A DNA stretch of 64,000 bases from Streptomyces sp. SAJ15 (GTDB taxonomy: Bacteria > Actinomycetota > Actinomycetes > Streptomycetales > Streptomycetaceae). The notes beneath the pieces are model-generated. The model saw only the letters and a program-made list of their open reading frames with translations, made no database searches and was not told the origin of the DNA. Of the stretch, positions 26,184-34,792 are shown piece by piece (position 1 is the first letter of the stretch; the number at the start of each line of letters is the position of its first letter). The DNA is taken from positions 62,001 through 126,000 of the forward strand of contig NZ_NISY01000009.1 of assembly GCF_007595705.1 (NCBI RefSeq), given 5' to 3'. The position numbers were made by a program, and so were the translations under genes.

Positions 26184-27715
26184 GCCCGCTCAAGCTGGAC
26201 GCGTCCGTAGCCGGGGAGCTTGGGCAGGCCGCGCACGGGTGCGGTGGCCAGGTCGATGCCGTCGGCCATGCCCCACAGGACGTAGCCCGACGCGTCGTGC
26301 TGGAGCCGCTGCACGTCGTGGAGGAGCCCCGCCCGCTTCGCCGGGTCCTTGGTGGCCATGGCCTTGCGGTAGGCGGCGTCGAACTCCTTGTCCTTCCAGC
26401 CCGCCTCGTTCTGCGCGGAGTCGGAGACCATGGTCTTGCTGGCGAAGAAGACCACGGAGTCGTTGGTGCCCCAGTAGGTGGTGTAGAGGTCGCCCTTGAG
26501 CCAGGTCTTCTCCCAGAACGCCCCGGACTCCTGCTTGACCACCTTGAGCTTGACGCCGACCTCGCGGACCTGGGTGGCGAACAGGGTGGCGGCCTCGGCG
26601 AGCCCGGCGATGTCCTCCGTCGTGACCAGTTCGTAGGTCTTGGACAGGTCGAAGTCCGCCTCCTTCAGCAGCGACCTGGCCTTGGCGAGGTCGCGGCCGC
26701 GCTGCGCGATGTCCTTGGCGTAGGCGGGGTCGCCGGTGCCGAGGATGTCGTTGGCGACGGTGCCGTAGCCGGAGAGCACCTGCTCGACCATGGCCTCCCG
26801 GTCCACGGCCAGGCGCAGCGCCTCGCGTACCTTCTCGTCCGCGAACGGCCCGTCGGCGGTGCGCATGACGATGGGCATCGCCATGTCGTTGGGACGGCGC
26901 ACGATCTGGATGTCCTTGCGCTTCTCGGCCGTCCGGGCGGCCACGGCGCCGACGTTGGAGGCGAGGTCGATCTGCCCGGCGAGCAGGGCGTTCGCCATGG
27001 CCTGCGGGCTCTCGAAGATCTTGACTTCGATCGCGTCGAGCAGGACCCGGCCGCCGTACCAGTCGTCGTTGCGCACGAGCCGGGCGTTGCCGTCGCGGAA
27101 CCACTCCAGCGTGAAGGGGCCGGTGCCCGGGGCCTTGGCGATCTCCTTGTCCTTGGTGCCCTTCTTGATCACGAAGGTGGTCAGACGGGTGAGCAGGGGG
27201 AGTTCGGCGTTGGCGTAGTCGGAGACGAGGACGACGGTGTCGTTCCCGTCGGCCTTGATGTTCTCGGCCTTGATGCCGGGCAGGCGGGAGGCGCCGGACG
27301 GGGTGCCCCGCAGCCGTCGCAGCGAGAAGACGACGTCTTCGGCGGTGACGGGGCTGCCGTCGTGGAACTTCGCCCCCTTGGCGACGGTGAATCGCCAGGT
27401 CTTCAGATCCTTGGACGACGTCCACCGGGAGGCGAGGCGCGGCATGGTGTTGGGCTTGGCGCCGGGGATGGTGAGGGTGTCGTAGACGAGCGAGAGGATG
27501 AGGTAGTCGCTCTCGTTGGCCTGGGTGCCGTGCGGGTCACGGGTGATGGCGTTGGCGCGACCGAGGGCGCCGACCCGCAGCGTGCCACCGCGCTTGGGCG
27601 TGGCGTTGGAGTCCGACGAGGCATCCGACGAGTCGTCACCTCCGCATGCCGCGAGCATCAGGGCCGCGCTGATGCCGCCGCCCGCCCACAGCAACTGCCT
27701 TCTGTTGAGATCCAC
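26168..27715 (-). CDS. Family 5 substrate-binding lipoprotein (Opp/Nik/opine type)
   Basis: The 515-residue protein starts at a GTG (27715) preceded by GAGG. The leader has twin arginines (NRRQLLW) and a lipobox LAAC with the lipidated Cys at 24, so it is a membrane-tethered lipoprotein, possibly Tat-exported. The rest is a family 5 extracellular solute-binding protein (GGTLRVGALG, DPHGTQANESDYLILSLVYD, FHDGSPVTAEDVVFSLRR). This group binds peptides, nickel chelates or opine-type metallophores. An iron box lies in its promoter 36 bp ahead of the start, which argues for a metal-chelate ligand. Confidence 0.9.
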   Translation of the reverse strand: MDLNRRQLLWAGGGISAALMLAACGGDDSSDASSDSNATPKRGGTLRVGALGRANAITRDPHGTQANESDYLILSLVYDTLTIPGAKPNTMPRLASRWTSSKDLKTWRFTVAKGAKFHDGSPVTAEDVVFSLRRLRGTPSGASRLPGIKAENIKADGNDTVVLVSDYANAELPLLTRLTTFVIKKGTKDKEIAKAPGTGPFTLEWFRDGNARLVRNDDWYGGRVLLDAIEVKIFESPQAMANALLAGQIDLASNVGAVAARTAEKRKDIQIVRRPNDMAMPIVMRTADGPFADEKVREALRLAVDREAMVEQVLSGYGTVANDILGTGDPAYAKDIAQRGRDLAKARSLLKEADFDLSKTYELVTTEDIAGLAEAATLFATQVREVGVKLKVVKQESGAFWEKTWLKGDLYTTYWGTNDSVVFFASKTMVSDSAQNEAGWKDKEFDAAYRKAMATKDPAKRAGLLHDVQRLQHDASGYVLWGMADGIDLATAPVRGLPKLPGYGRVQLERAWLNR

Positions 27716-27751
27716 GTCGTCCTCGTTCCCGGGCTTCGAATCGTTTCGATC

Positions 27752-27770
27752 TTAGGTGTGCCTACCCTAA
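27752..27770. promoter_or_regulatory. DmdR/IdeR-type iron box 1
   Basis: TTAGGTGTGCCTACCCTAA, 19 bp, close to the actinobacterial iron box (palindromic TTAGGTTAGGCTAACCTAA type). It lies just upstream of the importer operon on the minus strand. Expected repressor is DmdR/IdeR with Fe(II). Confidence 0.75.
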
Positions 27771-27898
27771 GAGCCGATCGGATGACAAGGCTTCACGCTG
27801 TGACCGGGCCGCTACGTCCACGAACGTCCCAACTTGAGCCAAGGCCAAAGGTGTTCTGGTTTCGGATGCGACTGATGGGGCGCGAGGACATCTCGCAC

Positions 27899-27917
27899 TA
27901 AGGCTTGCCTTACCTAA
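27899..27917. promoter_or_regulatory. DmdR/IdeR-type iron box 2
   Basis: TAAGGCTTGCCTTACCTAA, whose other strand reads TTAGGTAAGGCAAGCCTTA, is a second good iron box. It is about 145 bp ahead of the oxygenase gene and probably controls the biosynthetic operon on the plus strand. No gene is supported between the two boxes. Confidence 0.75.
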
Positions 27918-28061
27918 GTTCCATTGGTACGTTCCCGGCGGCTGCCCCTACCAGCCGACACCCGCTCGGCCCTGCGCGCTCCCCGCTCGGTGGCCGCCCG
28001 CAGCCTCCTCCTTTTCGCGCGCTTGTCACTTCCCCCTGCAATGGAAACGGACGATCGATCC

Positions 28062-29051
28062 ATGACCACGGGAACCGCCCCCGTACGCCAGCTCGACCCG
28101 CACTCCGTCGCCGAACTCACCCAAGCCGCACAGGAGATCCTCGACGAGTTCGGGAGCTCCGCCACGTCCTCCGCACTGCTGGAGCGCGTATCCGAGACAG
28201 CCGCCCGTCTGAGCGAGCCGATCCGGCACCACTGCCGCCCCGTGGACACCGATGACGGCGTGTTCGTCCTGCGGGGTCTGCCCCTGGACGACATCGAGAT
28301 CGGCCCCACGCCGCTTAGTTGGGCCACCTCCGGGGACAGCGGCGCGGTGTGGGACGTGACCCTGCTGCTGCTCGCCACCGTGATGGGCAACCCCATCGCG
28401 TGGGAGGGCCAGCAGGACGGCCGGTTCGTCCACAACATCGTTCCCAGCCCCGGCCACGAGCAGCAGCAGACGGGCGCCAGCAGCACCGTCCTGCTGAGCC
28501 CGCACACCGAGGACGCCTTCCACTCCGGCCGCGCGCACCTGCTGATGCTCGGCTGTATGCGCAACCACGACCGCATCGCCACCACCGCCGCCAGCATTCG
28601 AAGGGTCCGACTTGACGGCTCCGACATCGAGGTGCTGTCCCGCCCGGCGCTGCCGATCCTGCCCGACGACGCCTACACCGAGGCCCAGGGCTTCGCGGGT
28701 CGACCGCCGAACGTGCCCACCGTGTGGGAGTCCGAGGGCGGTCTCACGCTGCGCTTCGACCCCGCCTACACGCCACTTGACGACGCCTCCCCCGAACTCC
28801 GCGCCGCCTACGGCCGACTGGGGGACGAACTCGCCCGGGTGTCGGTGGCGGTGAGCCTGGAGCCCGGGGACATCCTGGTCGTCGACAACGACCTCGTCGT
28901 CCACGGACGCGTTCCGTTCCAGGCGCGCTACGACGGCACCGACCGCTGGCTGAAGAGGGCCTCCGTGCGAGTTCCCGGCCGCCGCACCCGCCCCGCGGCC
29001 GAAGCGGACGAGCACGGCTACGGCCAGGCCGCGATCCAGGCGTACGCGTAA
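28062..29051 (+). CDS. Fe(II)/2-oxoglutarate oxygenase, VioC/AsnO/clavaminate-synthase-like
   Basis: From the ATG at 28062 the protein has 329 residues, the usual size for amino-acid beta-hydroxylases such as AsnO and VioC. Iron ligands are visible as H148-x-E150 (SPHTEDAFH) and H281 (VVHGRVPF). R295, 14 residues after the last His, should bind 2-oxoglutarate. HxE rather than HxD is characteristic of this family. It would hydroxylate or desaturate a free amino acid or amino-acid-derived chelator. Starts at 28041 or further upstream are possible but lack a ribosome site. It is the first gene of the plus-strand operon behind iron box 2. Confidence 0.88.
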   Translation: MTTGTAPVRQLDPHSVAELTQAAQEILDEFGSSATSSALLERVSETAARLSEPIRHHCRPVDTDDGVFVLRGLPLDDIEIGPTPLSWATSGDSGAVWDVTLLLLATVMGNPIAWEGQQDGRFVHNIVPSPGHEQQQTGASSTVLLSPHTEDAFHSGRAHLLMLGCMRNHDRIATTAASIRRVRLDGSDIEVLSRPALPILPDDAYTEAQGFAGRPPNVPTVWESEGGLTLRFDPAYTPLDDASPELRAAYGRLGDELARVSVAVSLEPGDILVVDNDLVVHGRVPFQARYDGTDRWLKRASVRVPGRRTRPAAEADEHGYGQAAIQAYA

Positions 29052-29077
29052 CCACCGACCGGACGAAGGGGACCACC

Positions 29078-30082
29078 ATGACCGAGAGCTTCGAACTTGA
29101 GGACGACAGAAGTCTGCGCGTGCTCAGCGCCACGGACATCGCGGGCATCGACATCACGCTGACCGACGTCGTCGACGTCGTCGAGCAGGCGTACCGCACC
29201 CTGGCCGACGGGAGGTCGGACAACCCCCGCAAGCTGACGGTGAAGCCCGAGGACGGCCACTCGGTCTCCTACGCGATGCTCGGCCGCGACGGCGTGCGCG
29301 ACGTCGTCGCCATCAAGACCTCGTACAAGCACGGCCTGCACGAGGACCGGGACAAGCAGCACTACTACACCACTCTCACGATCTACGACGACGTGACCGG
29401 CCTGCCCGTCGCCATGATGGACTGCGGTCGCGTCGGATCCCTGCGCACCCCGGCCGTCTCGGCTCTCCTCGCCCGCGAGCTGGCCGCCCCCGGCAGCCGT
29501 AACGCGCTCGTCATCGGCACCGGCACCCAGGGCCGGCTGGCCCTGCCCTTCCTGCTGACCACGCTGCCGGAGCTGGAGCGGCTGATGGTCTTCGGCACCC
29601 ACCCGGACGGGATCCGCGCGGTGCGCGAGCAGCTCCACACGTACTTCCCCGAGCGCGAGGTGGAGTTCGTCGAGGATCTGCGCGAGGCCGCCGCGGCGGC
29701 CGACGTGGTGGTCGCCACCGCGGGCCAGAACACCCCGGCGGCGGTCGAAGCCGACTGGCTGGGGCCCAGCACCCTGTCCATACTCGTCGGCCACGGCATC
29801 GAGCCCTCCACGCTGCACCGCGCGGACCGCGTCATCGCCACCAGCGCCGCGCAGATGAAGGTCACCGGCACCGACATGGCCGACGCGAACGGCGAACTCC
29901 GTGCGGTGGACGCCGAGTTCCCCGAGGTGCTGGCGGGCCGCGCGGCCGGACGTACCGACGACGGCCAGCGCGTCTTCGCGTACAACAGCGGGCTCGTCGT
30001 CACGGACATCGCCCTCGGCCACCGCTTCGCACAGCTCGCCGTCGCCCAGGGCCTGGGAACGCGGGTGCCGCTGTGGCAGTGA
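29078..30082 (+). CDS. sbnB: SbnB-like / ornithine cyclodeaminase-family dehydrogenase
   Basis: The 334-residue protein belongs to the ornithine cyclodeaminase/mu-crystallin family. It has a Rossmann GTGTQG motif at 147-152 and the family stretch MDCGRVGSLRTPAVSALLA. With an SbnA-like gene two places downstream, the best functional parallel is staphyloferrin B SbnB. SbnB oxidises ACEGA (an N-linked diaminopropionate-glutamate opine) with NAD to L-2,3-diaminopropionate, 2-oxoglutarate and NADH. The 2-oxoglutarate would be the co-substrate of the oxygenase. GAAGGGGACC precedes the ATG. An ornithine cyclodeaminase or opine reductase role cannot be excluded from sequence alone. Confidence 0.8.
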   Translation: MTESFELEDDRSLRVLSATDIAGIDITLTDVVDVVEQAYRTLADGRSDNPRKLTVKPEDGHSVSYAMLGRDGVRDVVAIKTSYKHGLHEDRDKQHYYTTLTIYDDVTGLPVAMMDCGRVGSLRTPAVSALLARELAAPGSRNALVIGTGTQGRLALPFLLTTLPELERLMVFGTHPDGIRAVREQLHTYFPEREVEFVEDLREAAAAADVVVATAGQNTPAAVEADWLGPSTLSILVGHGIEPSTLHRADRVIATSAAQMKVTGTDMADANGELRAVDAEFPEVLAGRAAGRTDDGQRVFAYNSGLVVTDIALGHRFAQLAVAQGLGTRVPLWQ

Positions 30083-31446
30083 TCCCCTTCCCCGGCGCCC
30101 GCGGGCTGACGCTTCCCGCCCACCCCGATCCGTGGCTGGACACCCTCCTGCACGGCGGACTCCCGCACGAACTGGCGTACGCGTTCGGCGGCCCCTTCCA
30201 CCTGCTGCTGCCCGAGCGCTTCGACGCAGGCGTCGCCGCGTTCCGGGCCGCCCTCGACGAGGCGGACGTCGACGGCCGCGTCTACTACGCCAAGAAGGCC
30301 AACAAGGCCGCGGCCTGGATCGAACGGTGCGCCGCAGGTGGCACCGGCGTCGACGTGGCCAGCCTCGGCGAGCTGCGCGAGGCGCTCGGCCACGGCGTAC
30401 GCGGCGAGAACATCGTGGTGACCGGCCCCGCCAAGGCCGACGACCTGCTGCGCGTCGCCGTCCTCCAGGGCTGCCTGATCGCGGTCGACGCCCTGGACGA
30501 ACTCGACCGCCTCATCACCCTCGCCGCGACGACCCGCCCGGCCCGGCTGCTGCTGCGCCGGCTTCCCCCCGCCCAGCCGCACAGCCGCTTCGGCATGGAC
30601 GACGCCGAGCTGCACACCGCCCTGGAACGGTGCCGGGAGGCGGGCGACGCCGTACGGATGGAGGGCTTCTCCTTCCATCTGTCGGGTTACGCGGTGCGGC
30701 CGCGCGCCGACCTCGCGGGCGAGCTGGTCGACATGTGCCTCACAGCCCGCGCCCTGGGCCTGCGAGCGGACCGGATCAGCATCGGCGGCGGCTTCGCCGT
30801 CGACTACGCCGCGGCGGACGACTGGGAGCGCTTCACCCACGAGCAGAGCCCCGCCGACTACCACGCGGGCAAGTCCTTCGCGACATCCGACTTCTACCCG
30901 TACCACTCGCCCGTCGCCGGCGCCGACGCGCTGCGGGCGATCCTCGCCGCCCGGCCCGGCGGCCGCGGCGCCCCCCTCGCCGCCCGGCTGCGCGACTGCG
31001 GCGTCATCCTCCTGATGGAACCCGGACGTGCCCTGCTGGACCGGGCCGGCTGCACCGTCTTCCCCGTCCAGGGCGTCAAGGAGCGCGACGGCTACGGGAT
31101 CCTCACCGTGGGCGGCACCAGCCTGAGCCTGTCCGAGCAGTGGTTCAACAGCGAGTACCTGCCCGACCCCGTCCTCCTCACCGACCGGCCGGTCGGCGCC
31201 CCGTCGCCGTTCCGCGCCTGCGTCGGCGGCGCCACCTGCCTGGAATCGGACATGCTCACCTGGCGCAAGGTCGCTCTCGCCACCCGGCCGCACCCCGGCG
31301 ACCTGCTGGTCTACCCCAACACCGCCGGCTACCAGATGGACTCCAACGAGTCGCCCTTCCACGACCTTCCGCTGCCTCCCAAGGTCGTCGTCGAGGCCCC
31401 AGGCGGGCGCACCCGCTGGCGGCTGGACCACCGCCCGCCCGCCTGA
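30073..31446 (+). CDS. Y4yA-type PLP-dependent decarboxylase (fold type III)
   Basis: The 457-residue protein is an alanine-racemase-fold decarboxylase related to diaminopimelate decarboxylase and SbnH. The PLP lysine is K75 in YYAKKANKAA, the phosphate-binding loop is ISIGGGFAVDY, and the catalytic Cys region is GGATCLESD near residue 380. It should remove CO2 from an amino acid or from an amino-acid-bearing intermediate such as citryl-diaminopropionate in staphyloferrin B. A GTG start lies 10 nt inside the end of the SbnB-like gene, so the two are translationally coupled. Substrate is unknown. Confidence 0.85.
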   Translation: MAVIPFPGARGLTLPAHPDPWLDTLLHGGLPHELAYAFGGPFHLLLPERFDAGVAAFRAALDEADVDGRVYYAKKANKAAAWIERCAAGGTGVDVASLGELREALGHGVRGENIVVTGPAKADDLLRVAVLQGCLIAVDALDELDRLITLAATTRPARLLLRRLPPAQPHSRFGMDDAELHTALERCREAGDAVRMEGFSFHLSGYAVRPRADLAGELVDMCLTARALGLRADRISIGGGFAVDYAAADDWERFTHEQSPADYHAGKSFATSDFYPYHSPVAGADALRAILAARPGGRGAPLAARLRDCGVILLMEPGRALLDRAGCTVFPVQGVKERDGYGILTVGGTSLSLSEQWFNSEYLPDPVLLTDRPVGAPSPFRACVGGATCLESDMLTWRKVALATRPHPGDLLVYPNTAGYQMDSNESPFHDLPLPPKVVVEAPGGRTRWRLDHRPPA

Positions 31447-31474
31447 CCGTCCCCCTCCCCCCCCGGAGCCCCTC

Positions 31475-32503
31475 ATGCACCACGCACTCCTGCGACCGGC
31501 CGTCGTCAGCCGCGTCTCCGACCTCATCGGCTACACCCCCCTGTTCGAGCTGTGCCGCACCGAGAACGGCAGCCGCCTGCTGCTCAAACTCGAACAGTTC
31601 AACCCCACCGGGACCGCGAAGATACGCATGGCCCGCCAGATGGTCCTCGACGCCGAGGAACGCGGCGAACTCCGTCCCGGCGGCCGCATCATCGAATCGA
31701 CCTCCGGCAACACCGGCCTCGGCCTGGCCGTGATCGCCGCCGAACGCGGATACACCTTCACCGCCGTCGTCGACAACCACGCCTGCGCCGACAAGCTGCG
31801 CGGCATGAAGGCCCTCGGCACCGAACTCGTCTACGTCGTCGACGACGGCACCGAGGAGCTGGCCACCGCGGCCCGCGAAGAACTCGCCGAGGAGATGGCA
31901 GGCCAGGACGACAACGCCATCTTCACCGAACAGCACAACAACCCCGCCAACGCCGTCGGCTACCACCAGGTCGGGCGCGAGCTGGACGCCGCCCTCGACG
32001 GCCGCGTCGACGTCCTCATCGGCGCGGTCGGCACCGGCGGCGGACTCTGCGGCACCGGCCGCGAGTTGCGTCGGACCGTCCCGGACGTGACGATCGTCGG
32101 GGTGGAGCCCAAGGGGTCGATCGCCTTCGGCGGTCCGGCCCACGACTACTACCAGTCGGGTACCGGCACGCCCGAAGGCGCGACCATCGGCGCCCTGGTC
32201 GACTTCGACCTGATCGACGAAGGTGTGAAGGTCGGCGACATCGAGGCGTTCGCCACCGCCCGTGTCGTCGCCCGCAGGACCGGGCTCCTCATCGGCGGCT
32301 CCGCCGGTGGCGTCGTCTACGAGGCACTGACCCGGATGGCGGACCTCCGGCCCGACACCACTATGGTCGCCCTACTCAACGACGGCGGTGAGAAGTACAT
32401 GGACACCGTCTTCGACGACGACTGGATGCACGCTCGTGATCTCATCGACCCCACCGTCGAGCGCGAGATCGACGAGGTGCTGACCAAACTCCGCGGGAAC
32501 TGA
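31475..32503 (+). CDS. sbnA: SbnA-like PLP synthase (cysteine-synthase family)
   Basis: The 342-residue protein has cysteine-synthase family features. The PLP lysine is K49 in NPTGTAKIRMA, STSGNTG at 75-81 forms the substrate loop, and GAVGTGGGLCGTG binds the cofactor phosphate. The C-terminal GGSAGGVVYEAL matches SbnA rather than a housekeeping CysK. SbnA condenses O-phospho-L-serine with L-glutamate to give ACEGA. Together with the SbnB-like gene this would supply L-2,3-diaminopropionate. It sits 28 bp after the decarboxylase and 5 bp before the exporter, clearly one operon. A cystathionine-type role is the alternative. Confidence 0.85.
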   Translation: MHHALLRPAVVSRVSDLIGYTPLFELCRTENGSRLLLKLEQFNPTGTAKIRMARQMVLDAEERGELRPGGRIIESTSGNTGLGLAVIAAERGYTFTAVVDNHACADKLRGMKALGTELVYVVDDGTEELATAAREELAEEMAGQDDNAIFTEQHNNPANAVGYHQVGRELDAALDGRVDVLIGAVGTGGGLCGTGRELRRTVPDVTIVGVEPKGSIAFGGPAHDYYQSGTGTPEGATIGALVDFDLIDEGVKVGDIEAFATARVVARRTGLLIGGSAGGVVYEALTRMADLRPDTTMVALLNDGGEKYMDTVFDDDWMHARDLIDPTVEREIDEVLTKLRGN

Positions 32504-32508
32504 CACCC

Positions 32509-33924
32509 ATGCCGATACCGATCCGCACCCTGCTCCACGACAGCCGGGCCCTCGCCACCCTGGCCGTGCCGCTCGCCCTCACTCAACTGGCCCAGGTCGC
32601 CCTGACCACCACCGACACCGTCATGATGGGCGTGATGGGCGCCGAGGCCCTGGCGGCCGGCGGCCTCGCCATGGTGATCTTCAACCAACTGCGCACCATG
32701 GGCGTCGGCATGGTCACCGCCGTCGGCAACCAGGTGGCCGCCGCGGCGGCCCGCGCCGAGTCCGCCGACACCGAGGAGTCGCGGGCCCGAGCCGACGAGG
32801 AGGTGCGCGACCTCGTGCGCGCCGCGCTCGCCCTCGCCACCCTCGCGGGACTCGCCGGCGCCGTGCTCATGGTGCTCATCGGCCACGCCGTGGCCTGGCT
32901 CGGCCAGGACGCCGACGTGGTCGACGCGGCCAAGCCCGTTCTCTACGCCCTGGCCCCCGGCCTCGTCCCCTGCCTGTGGTTCCAGGCCATCCGGCAGTTC
33001 ACCGTCGGCATGCGCCGTCCCCAGGCCCTGCTGCACATCACCGTCGCCTCCATCGCCGTCAACGCCGCCCTCAACTGGGCTCTCATCCACGGCACCTGGA
33101 TCCTGCCGGAGCTCGGCCTGCCCGGCGTCGGGATCTCCACCTCGCTGGTCTACCTGCTGTCCTGTCTGGCGTTGTACGCCTCCGCGCGCCGCGACCCCCA
33201 GCTCTCCCCCCTGCTGGACATCCGCATCTGGAAGACCCGCAAGGACACCCTCCGCGGGCTGGCCGGACTGGGCACCCCCATAGCCGCCACCTACGGTTCG
33301 GAGGCCGGCTTCTTCTTCGTCGTCGCCCTCATGGTCGGCACCTTCGGCAGCGCGGCACTCGCCGCGCACACCGCCGTCAACCAGCTTGTCTACATCGTCT
33401 TCCAGATAGCCGTGGGCCTGTCCCACGCGGCCTCCATCAACGTCAGCCGGGAACTCGCCCTCGGCCGGACAGACGAGGCCCGGCGTCTGAAGAACACCGC
33501 CCTGGCCTGCGCCGGTGCCGTCATGGCCGTGGTCGGCACCGTCTACGTCCTCACCCCGGAACTGGTCCTACGCCCCTTCCTCTCCTCATCGGAGCACGAG
33601 GCGATCTCCATCGGCGCCGACCTGCTCCTGATCGCCGCCGTCCTCCAGTTCTTCGACTGCGCCCAGAACATCGGCGTCGGCCTGCTGCGCGGACTGGACG
33701 ACACCAAGGGCGGATTCCACGTCACCCTCATCGGCTACTGGCTGATCGGCCTCCCCGCCGCCTGGCTCCTGGGCCGGCTCACCGGCCTGGACACCACCGG
33801 CATCTGGCTCGGCCTCCTGACCGGCCTCGCCGCCACCGCCCTGTTGCTCCTACGCCGCTACAACCGCGGCCTTGCCAGCCGCGGCGAGGCGCCATCCGCG
33901 GTGCCCGCGCCGACAGCCGGCTGA
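32509..33924 (+). CDS. MATE family efflux transporter
   Basis: The 471-residue protein has about 12 membrane helices in two repeats. The MATE/NorM signature regions LALTQLAQVALTTTDTVMMGVMG and LIAAVLQFFDCAQNIGVGLLRGLDDT are visible. It exports small cationic or zwitterionic compounds with Na+ or H+. Placement as the last gene of the diaminopropionate operon, 5 bp after the SbnA-like gene, makes it the likely exporter of the pathway product. This mirrors the role of SbnD-type exporters in siderophore loci. Confidence 0.92.
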   Translation: MPIPIRTLLHDSRALATLAVPLALTQLAQVALTTTDTVMMGVMGAEALAAGGLAMVIFNQLRTMGVGMVTAVGNQVAAAAARAESADTEESRARADEEVRDLVRAALALATLAGLAGAVLMVLIGHAVAWLGQDADVVDAAKPVLYALAPGLVPCLWFQAIRQFTVGMRRPQALLHITVASIAVNAALNWALIHGTWILPELGLPGVGISTSLVYLLSCLALYASARRDPQLSPLLDIRIWKTRKDTLRGLAGLGTPIAATYGSEAGFFFVVALMVGTFGSAALAAHTAVNQLVYIVFQIAVGLSHAASINVSRELALGRTDEARRLKNTALACAGAVMAVVGTVYVLTPELVLRPFLSSSEHEAISIGADLLLIAAVLQFFDCAQNIGVGLLRGLDDTKGGFHVTLIGYWLIGLPAAWLLGRLTGLDTTGIWLGLLTGLAATALLLLRRYNRGLASRGEAPSAVPAPTAG

Positions 33925-34050
33925 GAGGACGCCAGACGACGCACCAGGCCCTGGTCTACGACCTGGGCCTTCGCCCTGCGGCGGGTGAGGCCGGCATGGG
34001 GCCGGGATTGGCCCTTCGCCTTGTACGCCGTCGGCCACATCGAGCCTCAC

Positions 34051-34081
34051 TTGACCTTGCCACAGTGACAGGGTCTTCACT
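34051..34081 (+). promoter_or_regulatory. MerR-type promoter with 19-bp spacer and dyad
   Basis: TTGACC (34051-34056), a 19-bp spacer and TTCACT (34076-34081) give the stretched spacing typical of MerR-controlled promoters. A 21-bp dyad (34054-34074, 8 of 10 pairs matched) lies in the spacer. It drives a HEAT gene followed by a MerR-HEAT gene. Confidence 0.65.
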
Positions 34082-34102
34082 GAGGCCAAGGAGGTCGCCC
34101 TC

Positions 34103-34792
34103 ATGACCATGCCGAAAGAGGCCACGAACACCATGCGAGCTCTCCAGGGGCTGGAGAACGACAGCTCGTCGATCCGACTGCAGGCGGCGCTGGCGGTCGG
34201 AACGACCCCGGACCCCGGGTTCATCGGCAAGCTCATCGAACGATGCGCGCGCGAACCCGAGTTCCACGTGCGCGAAATGCTGACGTGGGCACTCACTCGC
34301 CACGCGGCTTCGATGACGGTCCCGTTGCTCCTCGACGAAGTCCGCTCGGAGCATGCGCGGGCACGGAGCCAGGCGTTGCACACACTGTCCAAGATCGGGG
34401 ATCGGCGAGCGTGGCCGGCGATCACACCCGCGCTGCTGTCCGACGCCGACGACGAGGTGGCCCGGAGCGCCTGGCGGGCAGCGGTCGTGCTCGTGCCCGA
34501 AGGCGAGGAGCACGCGTTGGGCGTGGTGTTGGCGACACAGCTCGGGCGCGGCGAAGTAGAGACGCAGCTGAGCCTCAGCCGGGCGCTGATCGCGCTCGGG
34601 GAGGTGATGCTGCCGACACTGGGCGCCGCGACGGCGGATCTCGACCCTCGCGTGAGCGCGCACGCGATCGCCACGGAACAGCTCTGGCGCGACCCGGATG
34701 CCGGATTCGCGTTCGCGATCGAGGAGGCGAAGCGCGTCACAGCCCTCGGCGGGGCCTACCAGGAGGGGCAGGTAGGCCGTGTTGATCGGTGA
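34103..34792 (+). CDS. HEAT-repeat protein (partner of the MerR-HEAT regulator)
   Basis: The 229-residue protein consists of helical repeats of the HEAT/PBS-lyase type. Examples are SSSIRLQAALAVGTTPDP, EFHVREMLTWALTRH, RARSQALHTLSKIGDRRAWPAI and DDEVARSAWRAAVVLV. It has no signal peptide, metal motif or enzyme motif, so it is probably a cytoplasmic scaffold or small-molecule/protein binding solenoid. A perfect AAGGAGG precedes the ATG. Its end overlaps the MerR-HEAT start by 14 nt. The two HEAT segments could interact and so control the regulator. Confidence 0.8.
   Translation: MTMPKEATNTMRALQGLENDSSSIRLQAALAVGTTPDPGFIGKLIERCAREPEFHVREMLTWALTRHAASMTVPLLLDEVRSEHARARSQALHTLSKIGDRRAWPAITPALLSDADDEVARSAWRAAVVLVPEGEEHALGVVLATQLGRGEVETQLSLSRALIALGEVMLPTLGAATADLDPRVSAHAIATEQLWRDPDAGFAFAIEEAKRVTALGGAYQEGQVGRVDR

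Noticed and set aside
22787..33924. Staphyloferrin B biosynthesis
   Set aside because: SbnA/SbnB parallels exist, but no IucA/IucC-type synthetase or citrate synthase is present.
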